Shown: piece by piece, positions 41,782 to 51,967 of the stretch
How the letters are laid out: every line of letters starts with the position of its first letter
Numbering within the stretch: the first letter of the stretch is position 1
Source: Azoarcus sp.
GTDB lineage: Bacteria; Pseudomonadota; Gammaproteobacteria; Burkholderiales; Rhodocyclaceae
DNA length: 64,000 nucleotides
Direction of reading: 5' to 3'
NCBI GenBank assembly: GCA_030604735.1
Contig: JAUVVG010000005.1
Coordinates: 62,001 to 126,000, forward strand
Notes under the pieces: model-generated
Seen by the model: only the letters and a program-made list of their open reading frames with translations
Told to the model about the DNA's origin: nothing
The model's database searches: none
Program-made: the position numbers and the translations under genes

Positions 41782-42164
41782 GGCTTCTTCAACTCGGTAT
41801 CTTCAACATTTCGCAGGCGCTCGAGCAACCGAACCATATCATCGTTGATCATCGCCCGTGTCGCGTTCGCCACCGGAGCATGGAGACGTACGATCAGATC
41901 CAGCATCGGCAGCGAAGCCCGATGCCTGCGAAACTGCTCTCGTACGATGCGTTTCACCAGGTTTCGCAGCGTGGCCCGCTTGGCGAGCCGTTTTGCCACC
42001 ACGACACCCAGTCGAGCGGTGGTCAGACCATTCGGGCGATAATGCACCATCAGGTAGCGCCCTTTGAAGGCCCGCCGAAAAGCAAAAACGGATGAATACT
42101 CATCCGTTTTTCGTAATCTGTAGGCGCCGGGAAAACTCTGGTCAGCGCCGGACGGGCTGATCAC
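41775..42164 (-). CDS. rnpA: ribonuclease P protein component
   Basis: About 129 residues. It binds RNase P RNA for tRNA 5' maturation. The RNR motif region is [20 protein letters not shown], preceded by [13 protein letters not shown]; the N-terminal [23 protein letters not shown] is typical. I chose the GTG at 42164, which starts 1 base after the rpmH stop; a frame extends upstream through rpmH but is not expected to be used. The N-terminus ahead of YRLRKTDEY is a little longer than usual. Confidence 0.93.
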   Translation of the reverse strand: MISPSGADQSFPGAYRLRKTDEYSSVFAFRRAFKGRYLMVHYRPNGLTTARLGVVVAKRLAKRATLRNLVKRIVREQFRRHRASLPMLDLIVRLHAPVANATRAMINDDMVRLLERLRNVEDTELKKPC

Positions 42165-42165
42165 T

Positions 42166-42300
42166 TCAGACGGCGAGACGGTGACGACCCTTGGCACGAC
42201 GAGCACGGATGACAGCGCGACCACCACGGGTCTTCATCCGGACCAGGAAACCATGGGTGCGCTTGCGACGAACGACGGAGGGTTGGTAAGTGCGTTTCAT
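42166..42300 (-). CDS. rpmH: 50S ribosomal protein L34
   Basis: A 44-residue very basic protein, normal length for L34. It begins [20 protein letters not shown] and ends GRHRLAV; the middle [17 protein letters not shown] completes the classic L34 pattern. ATG at 42300, stop at 42166. First gene of the minus-strand operon rpmH-rnpA-yidD-yidC-mnmE, divergent from dnaA. Confidence 0.98.
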   Translation of the reverse strand: MKRTYQPSVVRRKRTHGFLVRMKTRGGRAVIRARRAKGRHRLAV

Positions 42301-42332
42301 GTTAGTTGGCCAGTATTTGAGTCAAACGCGGC

Positions 42333-42361
42333 ATTTGAATACATAATCCCCTGTTTGTCAA
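42333..42361 (-). promoter_or_regulatory. sigma-70-type promoter of rpmH
   Basis: On the minus strand, TTGACA (complement of 42356-42361), a 17-base spacer and TCAAAT (complement of 42333-42338), 32 bases before the rpmH ATG. The -35 is perfect, the -10 has four of six matches. Confidence 0.65.
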
Positions 42362-42381
42362 GCATATTTTTTGCCTCCAGC

Positions 42382-42390
42382 TGTGGATAA
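42382..42390. promoter_or_regulatory. DnaA box in the rpmH-dnaA gap
   Basis: TGTGGATAA, the exact reverse complement of TTATCCACA, about 20 bases upstream of the rpmH promoter. Only one perfect box was found in the 275-base gap. It may serve DnaA autoregulation or be part of the origin. Confidence 0.7.
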
Positions 42391-42575
42391 GTGCTGCCCG
42401 GACAGGTAGAATCCATGCTTCGGGTCGCGGCGTTTGGCCAAGGAGACCAAGACCTCCGGCACGCGGCGAATCATCCCGTACCTTCCATTTCAATGACTCT
42501 GGCCCTTGATCCATCGGCAAGTTCCGATGGTTTCGGCATCGAGATACTTTGCACCAAGCACATATCGACCCATCC

Positions 42576-44015
42576 GTGACTCAAGATTTCTGGTCTTTCT
42601 GCCTGTCGCGCCTCGAGAGCGAACTGCCCCCGCAGCAGTTCAGTACCTGGATAAAGGCGCTCCAGGCGGACGGTGCCGCATCAGCCGAACAACCGTTCTT
42701 GCGTCTCCTCGCCCCCAATCGCTTCGTACTGCAGTGGGTGCGGGAACGTTATCTGCAGCGCATCGGCGAGCTTGGCGCCGAGTATCACGGCAGCCCGATA
42801 GAACTCGAGATCACTCTCCCGACCGCGCCGGCCAAACCGGCCACGGTGGTGCCACTGCGTGCGGGCAAGCCGTTGGCCGACGCCGAGACTGTTGTCGTGC
42901 CGACCGCGGTCGCGGCCAGGCCGGCCACCGCACGAATGGATCAGCCAGTGTCAGGCGCCGAGCATACGACCGTCGCCACCGACGCAGGCTACGAGAAGAC
43001 CCGTCTCAATCCGGACTTCACCTTCGACACCCTGGTCACCGGCCGGGCCAACGACCTTGCCCGCGCCGCCGCGATGCAGGTCTCCCAAAACCCGGGCACC
43101 TCGTACAACCCGCTGTTCATCTACGGTGGCGTAGGCCTGGGCAAGACCCACCTGGTGCATGCGATCGGTAACGCGGTTTACCGCCACAATCCACGCGCGA
43201 TCATCCGCTATGTCCACGTCGAGGACTATTACGCCGACGTCGTGCGCGCCTACCAGCAAAAGAGCTTCGACGCGTTCAAGCGCTACTACCGCTCGCTCGA
43301 TCTGCTGATCATCGACGACATCCAGTTCTTCAACAACAAGAACCGGACCCAGGAAGAATTCTTCCACGCCTTCAACGCCCTCACCGAGGCCAAGAAGCAG
43401 ATCATCATCACCTGCGACACCTATCCCAAGGACATCCAGGGCCTGGAAGACCGCCTGATCTCGCGCTTCGACTGGGGCCTGACCGTGCAAATCGAACCGC
43501 CCGAGCTCGAGATGCGGGTCGCGATCCTGAAGAAGAAGGCCGAGGCACTGCGGGTCGAGCTGGACGACGACGTCGCCTTCCTGATCGCCAAGAACCTGCG
43601 CTCCAACGTGCGCGAACTCGAAGGCGCGCTGAACAAGGTGGTCGCCTTCGCCCGCTTCCACGGCAAGTCGATCTCGCTGGAAGTCGCCAAGGAAGCGCTC
43701 AAGGATCTGCTCAACGCCCATAACCGGCAGCTGACCATCGAGCACATCCAGAAGACCGTGGCCGACTACTACAAGATCAAGATCGCCGACATGCACTCGA
43801 AAAAGCGCACCCGGGTCATCGCCCGGCCGCGCCAGGTCGCCATGTGGCTGACCAAGGAGCTCACCCCGATGTCGCTGCCGGCCATCGGCGACGCATTCGG
43901 CGGACGCGATCACACCACCGTGCTGCATGCCTGCCGCACCATTACCGAACTCAGGCTGGGCGACCCACAGCTCAACCACGACGTCCATGTCCTGACCCAG
44001 GTGTTGCGCGGATGA
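42576..44015 (+). CDS. dnaA: chromosomal replication initiator protein DnaA
   Basis: About 479 residues. Domain I ([22 protein letters not shown] on) binds DnaB and partners; domain II is a variable linker (about 90-145); domain III is the AAA+ module with Walker [15 protein letters not shown] and Walker [11 protein letters not shown]; domain IV binds DnaA boxes with [13 protein letters not shown] and [13 protein letters not shown]. The GTG at 42576 gives the normal start; a TTG at 42549 would add nine residues. Neither has a good ribosome site. First gene of dnaA-dnaN-gyrB, divergent from rpmH. Confidence 0.97.
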   Translation: MTQDFWSFCLSRLESELPPQQFSTWIKALQADGAASAEQPFLRLLAPNRFVLQWVRERYLQRIGELGAEYHGSPIELEITLPTAPAKPATVVPLRAGKPLADAETVVVPTAVAARPATARMDQPVSGAEHTTVATDAGYEKTRLNPDFTFDTLVTGRANDLARAAAMQVSQNPGTSYNPLFIYGGVGLGKTHLVHAIGNAVYRHNPRAIIRYVHVEDYYADVVRAYQQKSFDAFKRYYRSLDLLIIDDIQFFNNKNRTQEEFFHAFNALTEAKKQIIITCDTYPKDIQGLEDRLISRFDWGLTVQIEPPELEMRVAILKKKAEALRVELDDDVAFLIAKNLRSNVRELEGALNKVVAFARFHGKSISLEVAKEALKDLLNAHNRQLTIEHIQKTVADYYKIKIADMHSKKRTRVIARPRQVAMWLTKELTPMSLPAIGDAFGGRDHTTVLHACRTITELRLGDPQLNHDVHVLTQVLRG

Positions 44016-44099
44016 TGCCCGCGCCCACCTTGGCCGGCACCCCCGTGCCGACTCCGCGAAGCAGCTGTTCAACCCACCACAGAAGAACATACTGACGCC

Positions 44100-45206
44100 A
44101 TGCACTTGCTCACCACGACCCGCGATGCGCTCCTCGCCCCACTGCAATCGGTTGCCGGCATTGTCGAGAAGCGCCATACCCTGCCCATCCTGTCCAACGT
44201 GCTGATCGAAAAGCATGGCGATCAGCTCACCCTGCTCGCGACCGACATCGAGATCCAGATCCGGACCACGACCGCGGGCGACCTCGGTGGCGACGACGCC
44301 AGCCTGACCGTCGGCGCCCGCAAGCTGCAGGACATTCTGCGCGCCCTGCCCGAGGCCGCGCCGATCAATCTGACGCTGGACGACAAGCGACTCACGGTCA
44401 AGGCCGGCAAGAGCCGCTTCTCGCTGCAGACCCTGCCCGCCGCCGACTACCCGCGGATGAACCTGCCCGACGGCGACAACGCCCGATTCAGTGTCAGCCA
44501 GAAGGTATTCAAGCGCCAGCTCGCCCAGGTCTCCTATGCGATGGCGCAGCAGGACATCCGCTACTACCTCAACGGTCTGTTGCTGATCGCCGGCGGCAAC
44601 GAGCTGCGCATGGTCGCCACCGACGGTCACCGGCTGGCCTATGCCGCGAGCACCATCGAATCCGGCCTGAGCCGCACCGAGGTCATCCTGCCGCGCAAGA
44701 CCGTGCTCGAGCTCTCGCGCCAGCTCGCCGACACCGACGAGATGCTGGAAGTCGTGCTGGCCGGCAACCAGGCGGTGTTCCGCTTCGGTCCGATCGAACT
44801 GGTCACCAAGCTCATCGACGGCAAGTTTCCCGACTACGAGCGCGTGATCCCGCAGAACCACCCGCGCATGATCACCTTCGACCGCGCTCCGCTGCTGGCC
44901 TCGCTGTCGCGGGTCGCCATCCTGACCAGCGACAAGTTCCGCGGCGTGCGCCTGGTGCTGCAGGACGGCGTGCTGCGCATCGTCAGTTCGAACAATGAAC
45001 AGGAAGAAGCGCAGGAAGAGATCGAGGTCGATTACCACGACCAGGCGCTGGACATCGGCTTCAACGTCACCTACCTGCTCGACGTGCTCAACAACGTCGG
45101 CACCGACCAGATCGAATGGCGCTTCAACGACGGCAACTCCAGCGCGCTGCTGACCGTACCGGGCAACGAGCACTTCAAGTATGTCGTGATGCCCATGCGT
45201 ATTTGA
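44100..45206 (+). CDS. dnaN: DNA polymerase III sliding clamp, beta subunit
   Basis: A 368-residue protein with three clamp domains. It begins MHLLTTTRDALLAPLQSVAG and ends with the conserved KYVVMPMRI tail that lines the partner-binding pocket. ATDGHRLAYA and NGLLLIAGG are family signatures. 84 bases after dnaA. No recF follows; gyrB is next, as in many Betaproteobacteria. Confidence 0.97.
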   Translation: MHLLTTTRDALLAPLQSVAGIVEKRHTLPILSNVLIEKHGDQLTLLATDIEIQIRTTTAGDLGGDDASLTVGARKLQDILRALPEAAPINLTLDDKRLTVKAGKSRFSLQTLPAADYPRMNLPDGDNARFSVSQKVFKRQLAQVSYAMAQQDIRYYLNGLLLIAGGNELRMVATDGHRLAYAASTIESGLSRTEVILPRKTVLELSRQLADTDEMLEVVLAGNQAVFRFGPIELVTKLIDGKFPDYERVIPQNHPRMITFDRAPLLASLSRVAILTSDKFRGVRLVLQDGVLRIVSSNNEQEEAQEEIEVDYHDQALDIGFNVTYLLDVLNNVGTDQIEWRFNDGNSSALLTVPGNEHFKYVVMPMRI

Positions 45207-45345
45207 CCCTCCCCCGGACTGCCGGCGGTCGCCGGTTCTCACCCCAGGGACGTCGGCCCGACCCGGGCCTGACCCGCCGCTGCGCTTCGTCCCCGGCAAG
45301 AACCGCTACCGTCCGCACCCGGAACCGTCATACCGACCTGACTGA

Positions 45346-47886
<2,541 letters not shown>

Positions 47887-47891
47887 CTGTT

Positions 47892-47993
47892 TGTAGCGGC
47901 GACCATAAACTGTCGCAGGCCTACTTCCCCTAAGCGGATTTCCGAGCGTTTGCTGAGCAATTAATGGCGCGGTTGTAGGCATAAACTGGCGCA
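47892..47993 (+). repeat. Tn7-type transposon end with TnsB-site-like direct repeats
   Basis: TGTAGCGGCGACCATAAACT begins at 47892, 6 bases past the gyrB stop codon's last base, and a second copy of the theme, TGTAGGCATAAACTGGCGCA, lies at 47974-47993. The shared core is (C/G)CATAAACTG. A TGT terminus with CCATAAA starting 11 bases in is the layout I remember for the Tn6677 end. The 5 bases before it (CTGTT, 47887-47891) would be the target duplication. A third core in opposite orientation, AGTTTATGC, lies at 48135-48143. Confidence 0.65.
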
Positions 47994-48244
47994 AGAGGCC
48001 AGACGGTGAAAAACCACGCTGCGCACGATGTCTTGTCCAAGTCACGCGCTAACTGAGTTTGAACCAAAAGTGGAGCGCAATCAACCATTGCGGTTGACGG
48101 CGCTCGGGTTTGACCACCTTGGCGTGAGACAGGAAGTTTATGCTTCGGTCGGCTCATCTTGCTTTAGGCCCGAACGCGCAAGCATATCCGTGAAGCATTC
48201 GACCTACGGCGCGGAAAGCGCGTGTTCCGAAATGGCTTGCTACA
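47892..48244. mobile_element. candidate 353-bp mini-element with CTGTT target duplication
   Basis: The 11-base text CTGTT-TGTAGC at 47887-47897 is mirrored at 48239-48249 as GCTACA-CTGTT. That gives inverted termini TGTAGC/GCTACA and a direct 5-bp repeat CTGTT, the duplication size of Tn7 relatives. Core CATAAACT motifs point inward from both ends. No reading frame inside looks like a gene. It could be a non-autonomous element or a solo pair of ends. Against it: only 6 bp of the termini match, and TACACT at 48240 also reads as a -10 for the next gene. Confidence 0.45.
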
Positions 48245-48268
48245 CTGTTCTCATGCGAGGAGGCTGCC

Positions 48269-48511
48269 ATGAGAGACGCTGAAGACGTTGTGCTTGAGGA
48301 CTTGAAACGGGTACTGGCGGCACAGGCCGCGGCACGAGACGATGAGCGGGAGATTCTCTCTAGGCTCGCTCGCATCAATCGCTGCCTTGATCGAGTCAGC
48401 CGGGACAGGTCTTCGAATTACCCGGAACTGGTGAAATCTCGCCGTGCTTTGGAGAGGCTTCGGCAGCGTGTCACCCGTATCGAACACCGACTGGAAGAGA
48501 CCCAACGGTAG
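48269..48511 (+). CDS. small coiled-coil-like protein, 80 aa
   Basis: An 80-residue, highly charged protein (from MRDAEDVVLEDLKRVLAAQAA) predicted all-helical, with heptad-like spacing through LSRLARINRCLDRVSRDR and LERLRQRVTRIEHRLEE. The ribosome site GAGGAGG is 6 bases before the ATG, and GCTACACTG provides a -10-like element. No known family recognised. First of three small plus-strand genes after the transposon end. Confidence 0.65.
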   Translation: MRDAEDVVLEDLKRVLAAQAAARDDEREILSRLARINRCLDRVSRDRSSNYPELVKSRRALERLRQRVTRIEHRLEETQR

Positions 48512-48588
48512 GGTCTGGCATGGTGACCCGCCAAGAGCCGACTGGTGTCGTGGCTTTGGTGCGTTAGTCTGAGGAGGCCTCTCCTTCT

Positions 48589-48837
48589 TTGGTGACTGAG
48601 ATGAAAACCTTCGATGTAGTGGCGACCCTTTGCGAGCATCCCGAAGGCTGTGTTGGGCGGGGCCAGGTCGGGACAGTTATCGAGCGACTCGACAACGAGC
48701 ATGTACTGGTCGAGTTCGCTAAACTTGATGGGGTTCCTTACGCGATTGTGCCAATACCAGCGGAGCAGCTGCTCAAGCTGAAATACACCCCGAATCTTCC
48801 GCCTAATGCTGGAAACGCCGATGGAGCAACGGCTTAG
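48589..48837 (+). CDS. DUF4926-like protein, 82 aa
   Basis: From VTEMKTFDVVATLCEHPEG; the true start is probably the ATG at 48601 (MKTFDVV), which has a purine-rich leader. The short beta-barrel-like pattern VGRGQVGTVIERLDNEHVLVEF followed by PAEQLLKL is the signature of DUF4926, small proteins often found in mobile or toxin-related contexts. Function unknown. Same strand as its small neighbours, separated by 77 bases upstream. Confidence 0.65.
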   Translation: MVTEMKTFDVVATLCEHPEGCVGRGQVGTVIERLDNEHVLVEFAKLDGVPYAIVPIPAEQLLKLKYTPNLPPNAGNADGATA

Positions 48838-48973
48838 GGCGCATTGCACCTGAGCTACAAAAATGATTCTTATCGGAGAAGCCGGCAGCGAGGGCTTGAG
48901 GGTGATGACGGGAGTCGGTTTGTGGGGTAGCTGCTGCGGATCGACGCACTCGGGCGCGCTATGCTGACGAAGG

Positions 48974-49204
48974 ATGGAGGGTGTCGTGATGGCTAGGCTC
49001 AAGCGCTACAAACTCAAGAATCTCATCGACGAGTGTGACCTGAGGTCGCCGCGCAGTGCAGACGAGGAAGCGTGGCTTGATATGGCCTCAGTTGGGCAGG
49101 AGTTTGCGGGTCCCGATTCGACGGAGCCTGATACCGGCCTGTCTGAAGCTGGTATGAGCGATAAGCCGGTGGACGACTACGTGACTCGGGCGGGAAATCG
49201 CTAG
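48974..49204 (+). CDS. hypothetical protein, 76 aa
   Basis: A short hydrophilic protein beginning MEGVVMARLKRYKLKNLIDECDL; the ATG at 48989 (MARLKRYKL) with GGAGGG upstream is the better start. The N-terminus is basic, the rest acidic. No signal, membrane segment or motif. It could be an antitoxin-like partner, but no toxin is recognisable beside it. Confidence 0.5.
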   Translation: MEGVVMARLKRYKLKNLIDECDLRSPRSADEEAWLDMASVGQEFAGPDSTEPDTGLSEAGMSDKPVDDYVTRAGNR

Positions 49205-49492
49205 TCCCGTGGGAACACCACTTGAGGAGCAGGGAGCTCGAGTAACGGCTTACGTAGCAATAGGCTAGCGGCGATTACTCGCAGCGTTCATCCTCGGTCT
49301 GCAAGAACTGTCGCGATATCTCTTGTGCGGACAAGGCCGCCCTGCTTCACGCCGTCCGGTAGAGACTCACACGAATCTCCCATCCTTGCATAGATCGAAG
49401 AGAGACGAGCGCCGTTCCCTCGCGAGTCCGACGCGACTTCTGCTTGAGCTGAAAGGTCGAATGAATCCAGCGTTGCGACAGGACTGACGGGG
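49205..49492. other. intergenic region with fragments of the transposon end motif
   Basis: 288 bases without a gene. It contains TAGCGGCGA (49266-49274), then CTCGCAG, AACTGTCGC (49306-49314) and, inverted, TGCGACAG (49474-49481). All three strings also occur in the end beside gyrB (TGTAGCGGCGACCATAAACT, then GTCGCAG). They may be the debris of another copy of the end. Confidence 0.35.
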
Positions 49493-50257
49493 CTATTTCT
49501 TGCCAGCGTCGACGTCAGCGCTTGGTTTGGTCAGCTCCGTGATACTACGGAAAGTTGTATTTGGCGGCCCGAGAGGCTTGGGACTCGTGGTGGCTGGCGG
49601 TGGCGCTTGATCAGGGCTCGTTGCAGGCGCTGTCGAGGGCGCAGACGGACTAGATGCTGGAGTCTTCGACATTGCGGCTTCTCCCCCTACTTCGTCTAAG
49701 TTTACGATGCGAACGTGATGAACTGGTCCGGTCTCAATTGCCTTCGTGTATGCGTAGAGTAATGCACCGGGGATGAGACATGCAACGGCCACTGCGATGG
49801 CTGCCGTAGCTCTGTGAAGATAGTTTCCGCGTACCAGATTGTTCTGACCGTTCCACTCCACTGCTTCTGCCAAACGCTGGTTCAGATACTCGTCGAAGTC
49901 AGCTTCTGCATCCGTATGTGCATCAGCGTCGGTTTTTCCTTGTTCTGCGTGCCACGCAGTCAGCTGCTGCATGAAATCGCTGAGAGCAAAGGGTCCCGGC
50001 AGCTTCTTGTACTCGTAGTTCCAGAATGACCTGAATACGCTGTAGATCGAGTGCGAGACAGCAAGGAGGACGATAGCCAAGAAGCCTAAGAAAAGGTAGG
50101 TCTTCACCTGCTTTGAGTAACCAAAATCGAGCAGAACAGCAGAGGCTGCGGCCGTAACAACAGTAATGGCCACGATAGGGATGTTGACGGCAGAGGCAAG
50201 ACTGTTGCGTTGCTCGAGCTCGAAATCGTATTGCTTTCGGATGAGTTCGGTGTCCAT
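49493..50257 (-). CDS. membrane protein, three hydrophobic segments
   Basis: About 254 residues from the ATG at 50257 (MDTELIRKQYDFELEQRN); a frame extends 26 residues upstream but is cysteine-rich and unlikely. TM segments are at about 23-43 (IPIVAITVVTAAASAVLL), 52-74 and 150-170, with a charged region of about 75 residues between the second and third. The C-terminal 85 residues are Pro/Ser/Thr-rich and low complexity. No family recognised. It lies downstream of the TIR-like gene on the same strand but 401 bases away, so operon membership is doubtful. A membrane partner of a defence system is possible. Confidence 0.7.
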   Translation of the reverse strand: MDTELIRKQYDFELEQRNSLASAVNIPIVAITVVTAAASAVLLDFGYSKQVKTYLFLGFLAIVLLAVSHSIYSVFRSFWNYEYKKLPGPFALSDFMQQLTAWHAEQGKTDADAHTDAEADFDEYLNQRLAEAVEWNGQNNLVRGNYLHRATAAIAVAVACLIPGALLYAYTKAIETGPVHHVRIVNLDEVGGEAAMSKTPASSPSAPSTAPATSPDQAPPPATTSPKPLGPPNTTFRSITELTKPSADVDAGKK

Positions 50258-50658
50258 CGTCTGTTCAGGAAAAATTGTTCGGGGGTGGCACCCTGTTGGA
50301 CAACAACACTCGTATTCCGCAACAAACCACTGCAAACCCCTTCGAAGATCAACTTGAACGGGTGAGTATGGGTGCGCTGGGCTTCTTCGGACGCAACCAT
50401 CGTAATGACAAATATAGTGACGATCAAGGCGTTTTGAGTATCGCGTGCATAGATGTCGATTGCGTTCTCACGACACTGAGTACTCACTGTCCATTGTTAG
50501 CCGACAAGGGCCGAGGAACGGCTGTCTGTCCGGAGCCTTGGTCAATGGCAACCGGACGTTAGAGTCAGCGCCTGCGACGAGCTGACTACTTGTAGGGGGT
50601 TTCACACGAAGCTGAACATGTCGGATCCGACTGAGGTGCAGTAAGGCGGCGAAGCAAG
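50258..50658. other. intergenic region, no gene seen
   Basis: 401 bases between the membrane protein gene and the TIR-like gene, both on the minus strand. No good reading frame on either strand. It probably contains the promoter of the membrane protein gene. Confidence 0.4.
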
Positions 50659-51798
50659 TCAGGATGTGCCGGTTGCCTCAAGGACACCCTCGCGCTCTAA
50701 GACCTGTCGAATCTCCTCGAACTTCGCAGAGATATTTCCCGTTGGGAAGCGGATTTGACCGAGCCCCTGGATGTTGCTGAATTCCGCGCACCCTTCTTCC
50801 AGCAGGACAATAGCCTTCGTGAATCCAAGCCGGCCCTGAAACAGCCCTACTTCATGAATCACGTTCATTCGAGCTTGTGTTTTCCCATCGGCGAGCTCAT
50901 CTTCGGCGGTCATTATGACAAATGCGCATGCCGCGGTGTCAAGCATCTCGGAAAGGCGCGCGATGTTAGTGATGCCGGCAACTGGGACTCGATTGAATTC
51001 GTCCCAAGGCAGGCGCAGACGATCATGTATGAAGTCTTTCAAGTCTCGCCAGACCATTGAGCGCCCATGACCAATGAACACGCTCGTACCAATGCGAGAC
51101 GCGCGTGTGTCGGCCTTTGCCACACGAGAGAAGTGGGCAGCCAGCTTGTCGAGGAGTCGAGCTAGTTCGCGACAGTGCGCCGCGGGTTGATGTGCCGCGG
51201 CGATGCGTGCCTGTACCTTGATGTGAGGAGGAGCCCACGAACCCTGCTGGACTGCACGCAAATCGCGAGTTATCAGCTGCCGCTTTGGCAGCATCTCCTC
51301 GGCAATCTCCGCGGCAGTCAATACCCTTTTACCTTCTATCTCGTCGGCCATTCTTTGGACGAACTTGTCGTCACGGCCGTCTAGGTGGACTGACAATAAA
51401 GATGACACATCTGCTTTGACACTGTTCAGGACAGACAGACCCTTCTCAGCTCTCGTTTCCGCAGAGGCCAATGAATCCTTGTCCGCGTCGTTCAATATTA
51501 GATCAAGGACTTCTTGAGCCGTATGCTCTACCCAGTTTGGGTCCGCACCCCCAAAATACGTCCCACCAGTACCGTTATCGATATCGAAATGAACACCGGC
51601 GGGTGGCGGTTTGAAGTCTCGGTAGTACACGTTGGCGTGATATCCGACCCAAGATCCACTGGCCGATTTTCCGATGTCCTGCGCCCGCGTAGAGATAGCA
51701 CTCAAGGTAGCCGTCTCTGGCGCGGTGTCATAGGAATCGGCAAATGCGAGCAGACGCTTTTGGGCGTCAAGCAACTCGGTGTCCGGACTGTTGCGCAT
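50659..51798 (-). CDS. TIR-like (PF10137-type) protein, putative defence NADase
   Basis: A 379-residue protein. The C-terminal domain (about 238-372) matches the TIR-like fold called CAP12/Pycsar TIR: SVFIGHGRSMVWRDLKDFI, then FNRVPVAGITNIARLSEMLD, FVIMTAEDELADG and ARMNVIHEVGLFQGRLGF, with the probable catalytic Glu at residue 316. Such domains cleave NAD+ in anti-phage systems when activated. The N-terminal 235 residues, with FDIDNGTGGTYFGGADPNWVEH, are not recognised and may sense the trigger. No cyclase gene lies beside it, so it is not a recognisable CBASS or Pycsar operon. It is 169 bases downstream of tniQ. Confidence 0.82.
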   Translation of the reverse strand: MRNSPDTELLDAQKRLLAFADSYDTAPETATLSAISTRAQDIGKSASGSWVGYHANVYYRDFKPPPAGVHFDIDNGTGGTYFGGADPNWVEHTAQEVLDLILNDADKDSLASAETRAEKGLSVLNSVKADVSSLLSVHLDGRDDKFVQRMADEIEGKRVLTAAEIAEEMLPKRQLITRDLRAVQQGSWAPPHIKVQARIAAAHQPAAHCRELARLLDKLAAHFSRVAKADTRASRIGTSVFIGHGRSMVWRDLKDFIHDRLRLPWDEFNRVPVAGITNIARLSEMLDTAACAFVIMTAEDELADGKTQARMNVIHEVGLFQGRLGFTKAIVLLEEGCAEFSNIQGLGQIRFPTGNISAKFEEIRQVLEREGVLEATGTS

Positions 51799-51967
51799 AG
51801 TCGATCAAGTAGTGCCGTGGGGTGACGCGTCTGAGCAGGCTCAATTAGCCCTCATTATACGATTGCTGAGAGGCCGGCCAGGGTGTCTGCTTCTTGGTGG
51901 AATACTAATGCACAGATTCTGTCTGATTCCGAGGCTCCTCGCATAGGGCCAGACCACGAAGGTGATA

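Noticed and set aside
42951-45299. Long antisense frame across dnaA-dnaN (also 45328-47397 across gyrB)
   Set aside because: GC-rich shadows rich in Val/Asp/Gly; both overlap well-supported genes.
48250-49204. Integron cassette array
   Set aside because: The gaps between the small genes lack paired RYYYAAC/GTTRRRY core sites; the nearest, GTTAGTC, does not fit.
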